A stretch of DNA of 64,000 nt. Source: Flavobacterium flabelliforme. GTDB taxonomy: Bacteria > Bacteroidota > Bacteroidia > Flavobacteriales > Flavobacteriaceae. Below the pieces are notes generated by a model. That model did not search any database, had not been told where the DNA came from, and worked only from the letters and a program-made list of their open reading frames with translations. The stretch lies in NCBI RefSeq assembly GCF_017948675.1, contig NZ_JAGFBU010000001.1, positions 806,001 to 870,000 of the forward strand, given 5' to 3'. This document shows, piece by piece, positions 1 to 8,259 of this stretch (positions are counted from its first letter, which is position 1; each line of letters starts with the position of its first letter). The translations under genes were made by a program, and so were the position numbers.

Positions 1-222
1 GACGTATTGGCCTTCTTTAGTCCAACAGGAATTAAATCATTGTTTATGAATTTCCCTAAATTCGAACAAAATGATACTCGTATTGCTGTTTTTGGTAGTA
101 CGACACAAAAAGAAGCTCTGGATCATGGTTTACGAGTTGATATACTAGCACCAACGCCAGCTACACCTTCAATGACTATGGCTTTAGAAAAATATATTGT
201 AGAAGCCAATAAGAGTAAATAA
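1..222 (+). CDS. hemD: Uroporphyrinogen-III synthase, C-terminal part (5' end outside window)
   Basis: These are the last 73 codons of a gene that begins left of the window; the frame is open from base 1 and stops at 220-222. HemD cyclises hydroxymethylbilane to uroporphyrinogen III in the cytosol, the branch-point step of haem and sirohaem synthesis. The visible part has the family's C-terminal pattern as I know it from Bacteroidota: FFSPTGIKSLF, then VFGSTTQKEALDHG, then APTPATPSMTMAL before a short polar tail. The N-terminal half is missing, so start and length cannot be judged. A hairpin terminator follows 22 bases later, so this is probably the last gene of its transcript. Confidence 0.85.
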   Translation, partial: DVLAFFSPTGIKSLFMNFPKFEQNDTRIAVFGSTTQKEALDHGLRVDILAPTPATPSMTMALEKYIVEANKSK

Positions 223-244
223 ATTACTTCTATTTTAAATACAG

Positions 245-277
245 AAAAGCCATTCCTAACCCGAATGGCTTTTTTTT
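245..277 (+). terminator. Rho-independent terminator after hemD
   Basis: An 11-base stem (AAAAGCCATTC paired with GAATGGCTTTT) with a 7-base loop is followed by a T run. Confidence 0.8.
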
Positions 278-386
278 ATGATTGAGTATACAAAAAAGAG
301 CTACAACCTTTCTACTTCATCTTTTTTAATTAAATTTGATTTTGAACTTAAACTAAAATTTGATTTTTAGTTTACAATAGCAACTT

Positions 387-857
387 ATGAAAATAAATTC
401 TTTAGTAGTAGAAATTGACGGTATTGACAAAGAAATTCTTCGTGATTTAATGAATGATGCTCGCAAACCAATTCTTCAAATTGCCAATAAAATAGGCATT
501 TCTGGCGCGGCAATTCACCAACGATTAAAGAAATTAGAGCAATCTGGAGTGATTTCAGGATCTAAATTTACTGTTAGCAATAAAGTTCTTGGCTATAACA
601 CAATGGCTTTTGTTGGTATTTATTTAGACAAAGCTTCTAGTAATCCAGAGGCCGTTAGAGACTTAAAGAAAATTCCAGAAGTTTTAGAATGCCATTACAC
701 GACCGGAAATTGGTCTATTTTAATTAAAATTATCTGCCGAGATAACGAACATTTGATGCATTTATTGAACACTAAAATTCAAGCAATCGATGGTGTTTCT
801 AGAACGGAAACCTTTATTTCCTTAGACCAACAAATTGACAGACAGATTCAGCTGTAA
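387..857 (+). CDS. Lrp/AsnC family transcriptional regulator
   Basis: The 156-residue product has the two-part Lrp/AsnC architecture. An N-terminal winged helix-turn-helix covers about residues 10-60 (DKEILRDLMNDARKPI, then IGISGAAIHQRLKKLE), and a C-terminal RAM ligand-binding domain covers about 70-150 (VGIYLDKASSNPEAV, CHYTTGNWSILIKI). Such proteins form octamer-like assemblies that bind DNA and usually sense an amino acid; the ligand cannot be read from sequence. The ATG at 387 gives the normal family length. A possible -7 box, TAAATTTG, lies at 331-338 without a good TTG -33. Flanking genes transcribe differently and look unrelated, so its target is unknown, although autoregulation is common in the family. 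Confidence 0.9.
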   Translation: MKINSLVVEIDGIDKEILRDLMNDARKPILQIANKIGISGAAIHQRLKKLEQSGVISGSKFTVSNKVLGYNTMAFVGIYLDKASSNPEAVRDLKKIPEVLECHYTTGNWSILIKIICRDNEHLMHLLNTKIQAIDGVSRTETFISLDQQIDRQIQL

Positions 858-881
858 GGATTAAATCAAATGAATAAATCA

Positions 882-916
882 TAAAAAAACCGACTCAATT
901 AACAATCGAGTCGGTT
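882..916 (-). terminator. Terminator for the zinc peptidase gene
   Basis: The hairpin AACCGACTC / GAGTCGGTT (888-896 with 908-916) has an A run on its left side, giving a U run when read on the minus strand. It may also stop leftover transcription from the Lrp-type gene. Confidence 0.75.
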
Positions 917-946
917 ACTACTTTTCTATAATTTGAAATTATCAAA

Positions 947-1636
947 TTAATCTCTTCTACTTCCTCCCATATAGATTGAAACATAATACAACAAAGTTGC
1001 AATAGATCCCAAAGCAGCCACAACATAAGTTCTTGCAGCCCATTTAAGCGAATCTTTTGCTCCAGCTTGTTCTTGCTGCGTAAGCATTCTTTTATTTTCT
1101 AACCAAGCCAAAGCACGGTTACTCGCATCGTATTCAACCGGCAAAGTAACAATAGAAAATAAAGTAGTTGCTGCAAAAATGACAATTCCTACTAACAATA
1201 ATTGCGGAAAGGTTTTTAACATCAAAATTCCAGCTAATAAAATCCATTGCATGTAACTTGAGGCTACATTTACAATTGGCACCAATTTAGAACGCATCGT
1301 CAGCCATTGATAACCCACAGCATGCTGTACCGCATGTCCGCATTCATGTGCCGCAACCGCAGCCGCAGCCGCATTTCGTTGATTATAAACGGCCTCACTT
1401 AAATTTACTGTTTTATCAACAGGATTATAATGATCCGTTAATCTTCCCGGAGTAGAAATCACTCTTACATCACGTATCCCATTGTCAGCAAGCATTTTTT
1501 CAGCGATTTCTGCTCCCGACATTCCGTTTTGCAACTGCAGTTTAGAATAAAATTCGAATTTGCTTTTTAGTCTCGAACTCACCAACCAACTGAAAAGCAT
1601 AATTGCTCCAGCAAGAATTAAATATCCCATTCCCAT
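947..1636 (-). CDS. Membrane zinc metallopeptidase (YugP-like, Zn_peptidase_2)
   Basis: This 229-residue integral membrane protein carries a zincin motif, HECGHAVQ, with HExxH at residues 97-101. An N-terminal membrane segment covers about residues 3-20, and hydrophobic segments at about 122-160 and near 200-220 follow the catalytic helix. VEYDASNRA after the membrane region is a conserved patch that may supply the third zinc ligand. The order and length match the YugP/DUF-type neutral zinc peptidase family, whose substrates are unknown. The gene stands alone, between a terminator on its 3' side and a long spacer upstream. Family membership is secure; physiological role is not. Confidence 0.85.
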   Translation of the reverse strand: MGMGYLILAGAIMLFSWLVSSRLKSKFEFYSKLQLQNGMSGAEIAEKMLADNGIRDVRVISTPGRLTDHYNPVDKTVNLSEAVYNQRNAAAAAVAAHECGHAVQHAVGYQWLTMRSKLVPIVNVASSYMQWILLAGILMLKTFPQLLLVGIVIFAATTLFSIVTLPVEYDASNRALAWLENKRMLTQQEQAGAKDSLKWAARTYVVAALGSIATLLYYVSIYMGGSRRD

Positions 1637-2021
1637 ATCTTTGTATTTTAATTTTTTATAAACACTACTGAAACATCAAATTGTGAACCAATTATTAAAA
1701 TTGACAAATTGACATTTGTTAAATAATTGATAATTCATATTAATTACTTAGTCTATTTTTCAAAATCTACTAACTATTAAACTTTTGTCCTACTGAAAGC
1801 ATATTTATAAGCTTATAAAACATCACTAGAAATATTCTAGCATTAAAATCAGAAGGAATTATTCACATAAATAAAATTGAGCATTTGTTTATTAATCCAA
1901 GATTAACGACACTTCTCTATTATTTAAATAGAGATTAGAAGCACATAAAATCAATATCTAAAAAAAAATCCAAATCCCAGCAATTGGAATTTGGATTTTT
2001 TTAATTTAAAAAACCGTAGTT
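1637..2021. other. Intergenic spacer between leuS and the zinc peptidase gene
   Basis: The A+T-rich spacer holds the leuS terminator at its right end and presumably the peptidase promoter at its left end. I see no TAnnTTTG box at a convincing distance from 1636, no ORF with gene-like content and no repeat. Confidence 0.6.
1960..2001 (-). terminator. Terminator of leuS
   Basis: AATCCAAAT and ATTTGGATT pair around a short loop. The run of A at 1960-1968 becomes the U tract on the minus strand. Confidence 0.7.
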
Positions 2022-4883
2022 CTATCCTACCAAATTAATTATTTTACCTGGAACGATAATCACTTTATTTGGTGTTTTACCTTCTAACTGTTTAATAGTT
2101 CTATCATCTTTCATAACGATTTCCTCAATTTGCTCCTTGGTTAAATCCAAAGGTAATTTGATGGTGAAACGCATTTTCCCATTGAAAGAAACCGGATATT
2201 CTTTTTCACTTTCCACCAAATGAGCTGCTTCAAAAACTGGAAAAGCCACCGTTGCAATTGAACCTTCATGACCTAATAACGACCACAACTCCTCAGCAAT
2301 GTGTGGCGCATAAGGTGAAATCACAATGGCTAAAGGTTCTAGAATAGCACGAGAATGACAATTTTGAGTTGACAATTCATTTACACAAATCATAAACTGA
2401 GATACTGACGTATTGAAAGAGAAATTCTCGATATCTTCTGCTACTTTTTTGATGGTTTTGTGCAAAGATTTTAAGTTGTCTTTTGATGGTGCTTCGTCTG
2501 TAACAATCATACCGTTATCATCAAAGTACAAACGACATAATTTTTTTAAGAAACCAAAAACTCCCGAAATTCCAGCAGTATTCCAAGGTTTAGCTTGCTC
2601 TAATGGTCCCAGAAACATTTCGTACAAACGCAACGTATCGGCTCCGTATTCGTTACAAATATCATCCGGCGTAACAACGTTATATTTTGATTTGGACATT
2701 TTTTCTACTTCGCGACCAACGATATACTTTCCATTGTCATCTGTAATAAACTCCGCATTTGCATAATCTTCTCTCCAAGCTTTGAATCTTTCAATGTCCA
2801 ATTCATCAGAAGCATTTACCATAGAAACATCAACGTGGATTGGTTGCACATTTTGACCTTCTATCTTGTTTTTAGAAACATAGGTATTAGTTCCTTCCAA
2901 TCGATACACAAAAGCACTCATTCCCAAAATCATTCCCTGATTAATCAGTTTTTTGAACGGTTCTTCGGTTGGTGCATAACCTTTATCTTTTAAGAATTTG
3001 TTCCAAAAACGAGAATACAACAAATGGCCTGTTGCATGTTCGTTTCCTCCAATATATAAATCTACACTTTCCCAATAAGCCAAAGCTTCTTGGCTAGCAA
3101 ATTCGTTTTCATTTTGCGCATCCATATAACGCATCCAATAAAAAGAACTTCCCGCCCAACCCGGCATTGTGTTTAATTCTAGAGGAAAAATGGTTGTATT
3201 ATTTACTAAATCTGTATTGACTACTTTATTTTTCTCGATATCCCAAGCCCAAACTAAAGCGTTTCCTAAAGGTGGCAAACCATCTTCTGTTGGCAAATAC
3301 TTTTCTACTTCCGGCAATATAATAGGCAAATGTTTCGCATCAATCATTTGCGGCAAGCCATTTACATAATAAACTGGAAACGGTTCTCCCCAATATCTTT
3401 GACGAGAAAAAACAGCATCACGCAAACGGTAATTTGTTTTTCCTTTTCCTTGTTTTAATTTTTCTAGCGCTTCAATCGCCTTATAAGTTCCTTCTTTATA
3501 TCCTAATCCGTTTAAAAAATCAGAATCTATTAATTGAAATCCATCCTTAGAACCAAAAGCGGCCTCAGTAATATCTTTATCAAAAATATTCTTGATTTCT
3601 TGCATTCCTTCTTGCCCTTTGAAGAAATTAGCAAAAGCAAAATCTCTTTCATCTCCGCAAGGAACCGCCATCACTGCTCCAGTTCCGTAGCCAGCTAATA
3701 CATAATCCCCAATCCAAACCGGAATTGCTTCTTTAGTAAATGGGTGCTCAGCATACGCTCCTGTAAAAACGCCTGAAATTGTTTTAACATCCGCCATACG
3801 CTCTCTTTCAGATCTTTTTGACGTTTTTTCGATATAGGATTCAACAGCTGCTTTTTGTGCTGGAGTTGTAATTTTGGCAACCAAATCATGTTCTGGTGCC
3901 AATGTCATAAACGTCACTCCAAAAATAGTATCAGGACGTGTCGTGAAAACGTCAATAATCTCTTTATGACCTTTCACATTAAAGGAAACCATCGCTCCAA
4001 CAGATTTTCCAATCCAGTTTCTTTGACTTTCTTTGATGCTTTCGCTCCAATCAATATCATTTAAACCTTGCAACAAGCGCTCTGCATAAGCAGAAATTCG
4101 CATGCTCCACTGTGTCATTTTTTTTCGAACTACAGTAAAACCACCGCGCTCAGAAACGCCATTTACAATTTCGTCGTTGGCTAAAACCGTACCTAATCCT
4201 GGACACCAGTTTACTTCCGTCTCCGCTAAATACGTTAATCTATATTGTAAAAGAATTTTTTCTTGCTGCTCTTTTGTGAAAGCGTTCCATTCAGTTGCTG
4301 AAAATTCTTGAATAGTATCATCACAAACAGCGTTGACATTTGCATTCCCTTCTGATGCAAAAACAGCAACCAAAGTCGAAATATCTTCTGCTTTGTCGCT
4401 CTTTTTATTGTACCAAGAGTTAAACAATTGGATAAAAATCCATTGTGTGTGCTTGTAATAATCAGGATTTGAAGTTCGCACTTCACGACTCCAATCAAAT
4501 GAAAATCCAATAGTATCTAGTTGCTTTCTATAACCAGCAATTTTATTTCCTTCTTTATCAAAACCACCATCAATATTTACAGCCGTTGTATCTTCTGGAC
4601 GTTGCCCAGTTTGAATGGCATACTGCTCCGCTGGCAATCCAAAACTATCATATCCCATTGGGTGCAACACATTAAAACCTTGATGTCTTTTATAACGAGA
4701 ATACACATCCGATGCAATATATCCAAGTGGATGTCCTACATGCAAACCTGCTCCAGAAGGATAAGGAAACATATCAAGCACATAATATTTAGGTTTGTCT
4801 GAATTATTTTCGGCTTTAAAGGTTTGATTTTCTAACCAATATTTGCGCCATTTTGCTTCAATTTCGTTCGGATTGTATTTCAT
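2022..4883 (-). CDS. leuS: Leucyl-tRNA synthetase
   Basis: LeuS charges tRNA-Leu with leucine in the cytosol. The 953-residue product opens with the class I pattern: the HIGH motif appears as HVGH at residues 48-51 after MFPYPSGAGL, and EKMSKSKYN near residue 727 is the KMSKS loop. Between them lies the editing (CP1) domain, with TTRPDTIFG and GTGAVMAVPCGDERD visible. An anticodon-binding region and a small C-terminal domain follow. It is longer than many bacterial LeuRS (about 860 residues); the extra length appears as insertions around residues 160-210 and 540-580, which I believe is usual in Flavobacteriaceae. The gene is monocistronic, with a -7 box upstream and a terminator downstream. 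Confidence 0.97.
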   Translation of the reverse strand: MKYNPNEIEAKWRKYWLENQTFKAENNSDKPKYYVLDMFPYPSGAGLHVGHPLGYIASDVYSRYKRHQGFNVLHPMGYDSFGLPAEQYAIQTGQRPEDTTAVNIDGGFDKEGNKIAGYRKQLDTIGFSFDWSREVRTSNPDYYKHTQWIFIQLFNSWYNKKSDKAEDISTLVAVFASEGNANVNAVCDDTIQEFSATEWNAFTKEQQEKILLQYRLTYLAETEVNWCPGLGTVLANDEIVNGVSERGGFTVVRKKMTQWSMRISAYAERLLQGLNDIDWSESIKESQRNWIGKSVGAMVSFNVKGHKEIIDVFTTRPDTIFGVTFMTLAPEHDLVAKITTPAQKAAVESYIEKTSKRSERERMADVKTISGVFTGAYAEHPFTKEAIPVWIGDYVLAGYGTGAVMAVPCGDERDFAFANFFKGQEGMQEIKNIFDKDITEAAFGSKDGFQLIDSDFLNGLGYKEGTYKAIEALEKLKQGKGKTNYRLRDAVFSRQRYWGEPFPVYYVNGLPQMIDAKHLPIILPEVEKYLPTEDGLPPLGNALVWAWDIEKNKVVNTDLVNNTTIFPLELNTMPGWAGSSFYWMRYMDAQNENEFASQEALAYWESVDLYIGGNEHATGHLLYSRFWNKFLKDKGYAPTEEPFKKLINQGMILGMSAFVYRLEGTNTYVSKNKIEGQNVQPIHVDVSMVNASDELDIERFKAWREDYANAEFITDDNGKYIVGREVEKMSKSKYNVVTPDDICNEYGADTLRLYEMFLGPLEQAKPWNTAGISGVFGFLKKLCRLYFDDNGMIVTDEAPSKDNLKSLHKTIKKVAEDIENFSFNTSVSQFMICVNELSTQNCHSRAILEPLAIVISPYAPHIAEELWSLLGHEGSIATVAFPVFEAAHLVESEKEYPVSFNGKMRFTIKLPLDLTKEQIEEIVMKDDRTIKQLEGKTPNKVIIVPGKIINLVG

Positions 4884-4954
4884 AATTTAAGATTCATAGC
4901 AACTGATCTACTCATTTGCTTCATTTTTTTCTGGAAATGATTGTTTTAAGGTGT

Positions 4955-4962
4955 CAAATTTA
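4955..4962 (-). promoter_or_regulatory. Predicted -7 box of the leuS promoter
   Basis: Minus-strand TAAATTTG matches the Bacteroidota TAnnTTTG element. A TTC stands in the -33 position 19 bases upstream, a weak match to TTG. The predicted leader is about 70 bases. Confidence 0.45.
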
Positions 4963-5052
4963 CGTTTATTGTACGAAAGTTGAAACTTTGGTCGTTATTA
5001 ACTTCAAATAAAGAAATTCTTTATTATTTTTACCCAATAATTTCAATAAACT

Positions 5053-5928
5053 ATGAGTTCTTCCTTTGATAATTTTCAAAAACGCCGATTAATCTCTTCC
5101 TATTTTTCAGTAGTACTAAGTGTTTTCTTAGTTTTATTTCTACTTGGAATTTTGGGTCTTTTTATTATAAATTCTAAAAAACTAGCTAATGATTTTAGAG
5201 AAAATATCGCTATGACAGTTTTCTTCAAAAATGAAGCTAATGATAGTATTATAAAAAGTTTTGGAACCGAATTAAAATCAAAACGTTTTGTAAAATCATT
5301 CAATTTTGTTGATAAACAAGTTGCAGCAAAACAACATACCGACATTATCGGAGAAGACTTCATGACTTTTCTAGGAGAAAATCCATTACAAAACTCCTAT
5401 GATATTCATCTAAAAGCAGATTATGTAATCAAAGATAGTATTGCAAAAATTGAAACTAGTTTACGTAAGAACATCATGGTGTCTGATATTGTTTATGACA
5501 AACAACTAGTAAATCTAGTAAACGACAACATCAAGAAAGTAAGTATGTGGATTTTGATAGTGAGCGGCTTCTTGACTGTGATCGCTGTTTTATTAATCAA
5601 CAGTTCACTGCGATTATCGATTCATTCAAATCGTTTTATCATTAAAACCATGCAAATGGTAGGCGCTACAAAATCATTTATTAGAAAACCTTTTGTTATG
5701 CGTAGCATAAAGCTAGGAATGATTGGAGCAATATTAGCAGTCCTAACTTTGATTGGAGTTTTACTTTATGTTGAAAATAGTTTCCCAAACCTTGGAATTT
5801 TAGAAGACAAAGCTTCGATCGGAATGGTATTATTAGCTGTTTTAGGTATTGGAATTCTGATCACTTGGCTAAGTACCTATTTTGCTACACAACGTTTCTT
5901 AAATTTAAGAACAGATGATCTGTATTAA
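5053..5928 (+). CDS. ftsX: FtsX-like cell-division ABC permease
   Basis: FtsX pairs with the ATPase FtsE and passes a divisome signal across the inner membrane to activate peptidoglycan hydrolases. The 291-residue product has the expected layout: a short cytoplasmic N-terminus, a first membrane helix at about residues 17-40, an extracytoplasmic domain to about 160 and three C-terminal helices at about 165-188, 218-240 and 258-280. NSSLRLSIHSNRFIIKTMQMVGATKSFIRKPF is represented by its core MQMVGATKSFIRKPF, the FtsX family signature before the third helix. No ftsE is nearby; the two genes are often separated in this phylum. Downstream genes uppP and truB suggest an envelope-related operon. Confidence 0.9.
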   Translation: MSSSFDNFQKRRLISSYFSVVLSVFLVLFLLGILGLFIINSKKLANDFRENIAMTVFFKNEANDSIIKSFGTELKSKRFVKSFNFVDKQVAAKQHTDIIGEDFMTFLGENPLQNSYDIHLKADYVIKDSIAKIETSLRKNIMVSDIVYDKQLVNLVNDNIKKVSMWILIVSGFLTVIAVLLINSSLRLSIHSNRFIIKTMQMVGATKSFIRKPFVMRSIKLGMIGAILAVLTLIGVLLYVENSFPNLGILEDKASIGMVLLAVLGIGILITWLSTYFATQRFLNLRTDDLY

Positions 5929-5991
5929 TTTAAGATCTTAGATTAACGATTTTTTAGATTTAATAAAAAAAAGCCTGCTAATTTACCACAA

Positions 5992-6234
5992 ATGAAAAAC
6001 AACGAAAATAAATCAGATTTCCTTTTTGACAAAGTAAACTATAAAATTCTACTAATTGGTATCGGAGTTATTGCCTTGGGATTCATACTCATGTCCGGAG
6101 GAGGAAGTAAAGATCCAAATGTATTTAGTGATGCTATTTTTAATTTTAGAAGAATTAGATTGGCTCCAACTATGGTTTTAATTGGATTTGGAATCACCAT
6201 TTACGCTATACTTAAAAATCCAAAGAAAGTATAA
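5992..6234 (+). CDS. DUF3098 small membrane protein
   Basis: This 80-residue protein has two hydrophobic helices, at about residues 18-36 and 57-75, around a loop with GGGSKDPNVFSDAIFNFRRI. That loop and the final ILKNPKK are typical of DUF3098, a family found in Bacteroidota beside ftsX and uppP. The stop codon directly abuts the uppP start (TAAATG), indicating translational coupling. Function is unknown; position suggests an accessory part in division or undecaprenyl-phosphate handling, which is inference only. Confidence 0.8.
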   Translation: MKNNENKSDFLFDKVNYKILLIGIGVIALGFILMSGGGSKDPNVFSDAIFNFRRIRLAPTMVLIGFGITIYAILKNPKKV

Positions 6235-7044
6235 ATGAATACAATTCAAGCTTTTTTAATTGCTATTATAGAAGGATTAACAGAATATCTTCCAATTTCC
6301 TCAACAGCTCACATGGTTTTTCTTAGTTCCTATTTTGGAATTCAAGAAGATGATTTTGTAAAACTTTTTCAGGTTTCCATTCAATTTGGAGCCATTTTAG
6401 CTGTAGTCGCTTTGTATTGGAAAAAGTTTTTTGACTTCTCAAAATTCAATTTTTACATCAAGCTTATATGTGCTGTAATTCCCGCTTTAGTATTAGGGAA
6501 ATTATTTGATGACAAAATCGAAGCTGTATTAGGCGACCCCATTCCTATCGCTATTGTATTAATATTAGGTGGAGTAATTCTACTTTTTATTGACAAAAAA
6601 TTTCAAAATCCAACGGTTTTAAAAGAAGAGGATATTACCGTAAAAAAAGCAGTAGTTGTTGGATTCTGGCAATGTTTAGCCATGATGCCTGGCACAAGTC
6701 GATCAGCAGCTTCTATTATTGGAGGAATGCAACAAGGACTTACAAGACATGTTGCTGCCGAATTTTCTTTTTTTCTGGCCGTACCTACCATGATGGCAGT
6801 TACTTGTTATTCGCTATTTTTAAAAACATACGAAACCTCACAAATGAAAGGTTACGAATTAATTTTAAAGTCAAACGAAAACATTCAATTATTCCTTATT
6901 GGTAATGTGGTAGCTTTTATAGTAGCAGTTATTGCTATTAAATTTTTTATCGAAATCATCAAGAAATACGGTTTTAAACCATGGGGTTGGTACCGAATCA
7001 TTGTTGGTTTGTTTTTATTGGTTTACTTCTCATATTTTAAATAA
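6235..7044 (+). CDS. uppP: Undecaprenyl-diphosphate phosphatase
   Basis: UppP (BacA) removes a phosphate from undecaprenyl diphosphate at the inner membrane, recycling the lipid carrier for peptidoglycan and other envelope polymers; overexpression gives bacitracin resistance in other bacteria. The 269-residue product has the two family signatures: EGLTEYLPISSTAHM at residues 13-27 with the catalytic Glu pair region, and MPGTSRSAASIIGGM near 150-164 with the conserved Arg/Ser. Around eight hydrophobic helices are visible, and the length is normal. It directly follows the DUF3098 gene with no gap and precedes truB by six bases, so all three are likely cotranscribed with ftsX. Confidence 0.95.
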   Translation: MNTIQAFLIAIIEGLTEYLPISSTAHMVFLSSYFGIQEDDFVKLFQVSIQFGAILAVVALYWKKFFDFSKFNFYIKLICAVIPALVLGKLFDDKIEAVLGDPIPIAIVLILGGVILLFIDKKFQNPTVLKEEDITVKKAVVVGFWQCLAMMPGTSRSAASIIGGMQQGLTRHVAAEFSFFLAVPTMMAVTCYSLFLKTYETSQMKGYELILKSNENIQLFLIGNVVAFIVAVIAIKFFIEIIKKYGFKPWGWYRIIVGLFLLVYFSYFK

Positions 7045-7050
7045 TTCACT

Positions 7051-7752
7051 TTGAAGACAGTCGAAGATTTTCTAGACGGACAAATTTTACTTATTGATAA
7101 ACCTTTGAATTGGAGTTCTTTTCAGGCAGTAAATAAATTAAAATATGCGCTAATCAACAAACTTGGGCTTCCTAAAAAATTCAAGATTGGGCATGCTGGA
7201 ACTTTAGATCCATTAGCAACTGGCCTATTATTAGTATGTACAGGGAAATTTACCAAAAGAATAACAGAACTTCAAGGTCAGGCCAAAGAGTACACTGGAA
7301 CTTTTTATATTGGTGCTACAACTCCATCTTATGATTTAGAAACCGAAATTGACCAGACGTTCTCAATTACACATATTGACGAAACTTTGATTCACGAAAC
7401 CGTGAAACAATTTCTTGGCGAAATCGATCAAAAACCACCCATTTATTCTGCTATAAAAAAAGATGGTGTACGTTTATACGAACATGCACGTGCCGGAGAA
7501 ACTGTCGAAATTGCTTTCAGAAAAACGACGATTCACGAATTTGAAATCACCCGAATTGCGCTTCCAGAAATCGACTTTAGAGTAGTTTGCAGCAAAGGAA
7601 CTTATATCCGATCACTAGCGTATGATTTTGGAAAGGCAATGAATTCAGGCTCACATTTAACTGCTTTACGCCGTACCAAAATTGGAGATTATAATGTGAT
7701 CAACGCTGTAGACGTAACTGCTTTTGAAGAAAACTTAGGAAAAGAGATCTAA
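7051..7752 (+). CDS. truB: tRNA pseudouridine(55) synthase TruB (TTG start)
   Basis: TruB isomerises U55 in the T-loop of tRNAs. The 233-residue product has GHAGTLDPLATGLL with the catalytic Asp at residue 53, the LLIDKPLNWSSF motif near the N-terminus and the KPPIYSAIKKDG segment. The C-terminal PUA domain is short or absent. The start must be TTG at 7051: the uppP stop at 7042-7044 is in the same frame just upstream, no ATG lies between them, and the conserved GQILLIDKP motif begins ten codons later. It is the last gene of the ftsX-DUF3098-uppP-truB run. A hairpin at 7902-7943 may end the transcript. Confidence 0.95.
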   Translation: MKTVEDFLDGQILLIDKPLNWSSFQAVNKLKYALINKLGLPKKFKIGHAGTLDPLATGLLLVCTGKFTKRITELQGQAKEYTGTFYIGATTPSYDLETEIDQTFSITHIDETLIHETVKQFLGEIDQKPPIYSAIKKDGVRLYEHARAGETVEIAFRKTTIHEFEITRIALPEIDFRVVCSKGTYIRSLAYDFGKAMNSGSHLTALRRTKIGDYNVINAVDVTAFEENLGKEI

Positions 7753-7901
7753 TTTTTTCACCTTATCGAATAAATATTCTAGATTCATAACAGTACAGTT
7801 TTACCGTGGTGAAGTTTAAAGTAGATGAAAAGCCGAATTAACTTAAGATTCTGGGCATCTAATATTTATTTTTAAAACAAACCTATTTACTCTAAAAAGC
7901 A

Positions 7902-7943
7902 AAAACACATGACAAATCATTAAATGAATTTGCGATGTGTTTT
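7902..7943. terminator. Extended hairpin, possible terminator for truB or for the minus strand
   Basis: AAAACACAT (7902-7910) pairs with ATGTGTTTT (7935-7943), with CAAAT / ATTTG extending the stem inward. T runs are weak on both sides. Confidence 0.45.
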
Positions 7944-8002
7944 CTCTAAAAAACAAAGCAGTTGTAAAAAATGCTTTATTTCTAACTGGCTTCAGCCACT
8001 CG

Positions 8003-8080
8003 TTAATAATTAGCAAGGCGCTTTCCTCCAAAAAGAAAATGCGATACATAATCATACACTTTTTCAAGTAATTTTTTCAT
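8003..8080 (-). CDS. Possible 25-residue microprotein
   Basis: An ATG at 8080 opens a 25-codon frame ending at TAA (8003-8005). It starts MKKLLEKVYDYVSHFLF and ends with GGKRLANY, so a lysine-rich start, an amphipathic middle and a basic, aromatic tail. Codon choice resembles neighbouring genes. I do not recognise it, and there is no Shine-Dalgarno to support translation, which is normal in this phylum. It lies about 180 bases downstream of the thioredoxin-like gene on the same strand. It could equally be part of a structured 3' region. Confidence 0.25.
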   Translation of the reverse strand: MKKLLEKVYDYVSHFLFGGKRLANY

Positions 8081-8259
8081 AATAATGTTTTTTTAATTGT
8101 TAGACAATCTGATTAACACCTATAAAAAAAGCAAATCAAAATAATAGATTTGGTTAACAATCAGCAATTTACAATTATTTTTAGAATAAAAAAAATAATT
8201 TTTAGAACTTAAGAAAGCTTCTGTAAATTAATAAAATAGAACTACTGATTTTTTAAAAT

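Larger units (their letters stand above)
7753..8259. other. Intergenic region with hairpins and a possible microprotein
   Basis: This spacer lies between truB and the convergent thioredoxin-like gene. It contains a hairpin at 7902-7943, a smaller one (AAAGCA / TGCTTT) at 7955-7977, a TGGCTTCAGCCA-type dyad near 7986-7998 and a 25-codon ORF on the minus strand. A 74-codon minus-strand frame across 7843-8067 has no family resemblance and runs through the hairpins, so I did not call it. Confidence 0.5.

Noticed and set aside
4235..4510. Antisense frames inside leuS and other long genes
   Set aside because: They are opposite or shifted readings of conserved genes with no signals of their own. 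Many similar frames across the window were dropped for the same reason.
7843..8067. A 74-codon minus-strand frame
   Set aside because: It overlaps two hairpins, has no family features and a composition unlike neighbouring genes; a 25-codon frame in another register is more plausible.
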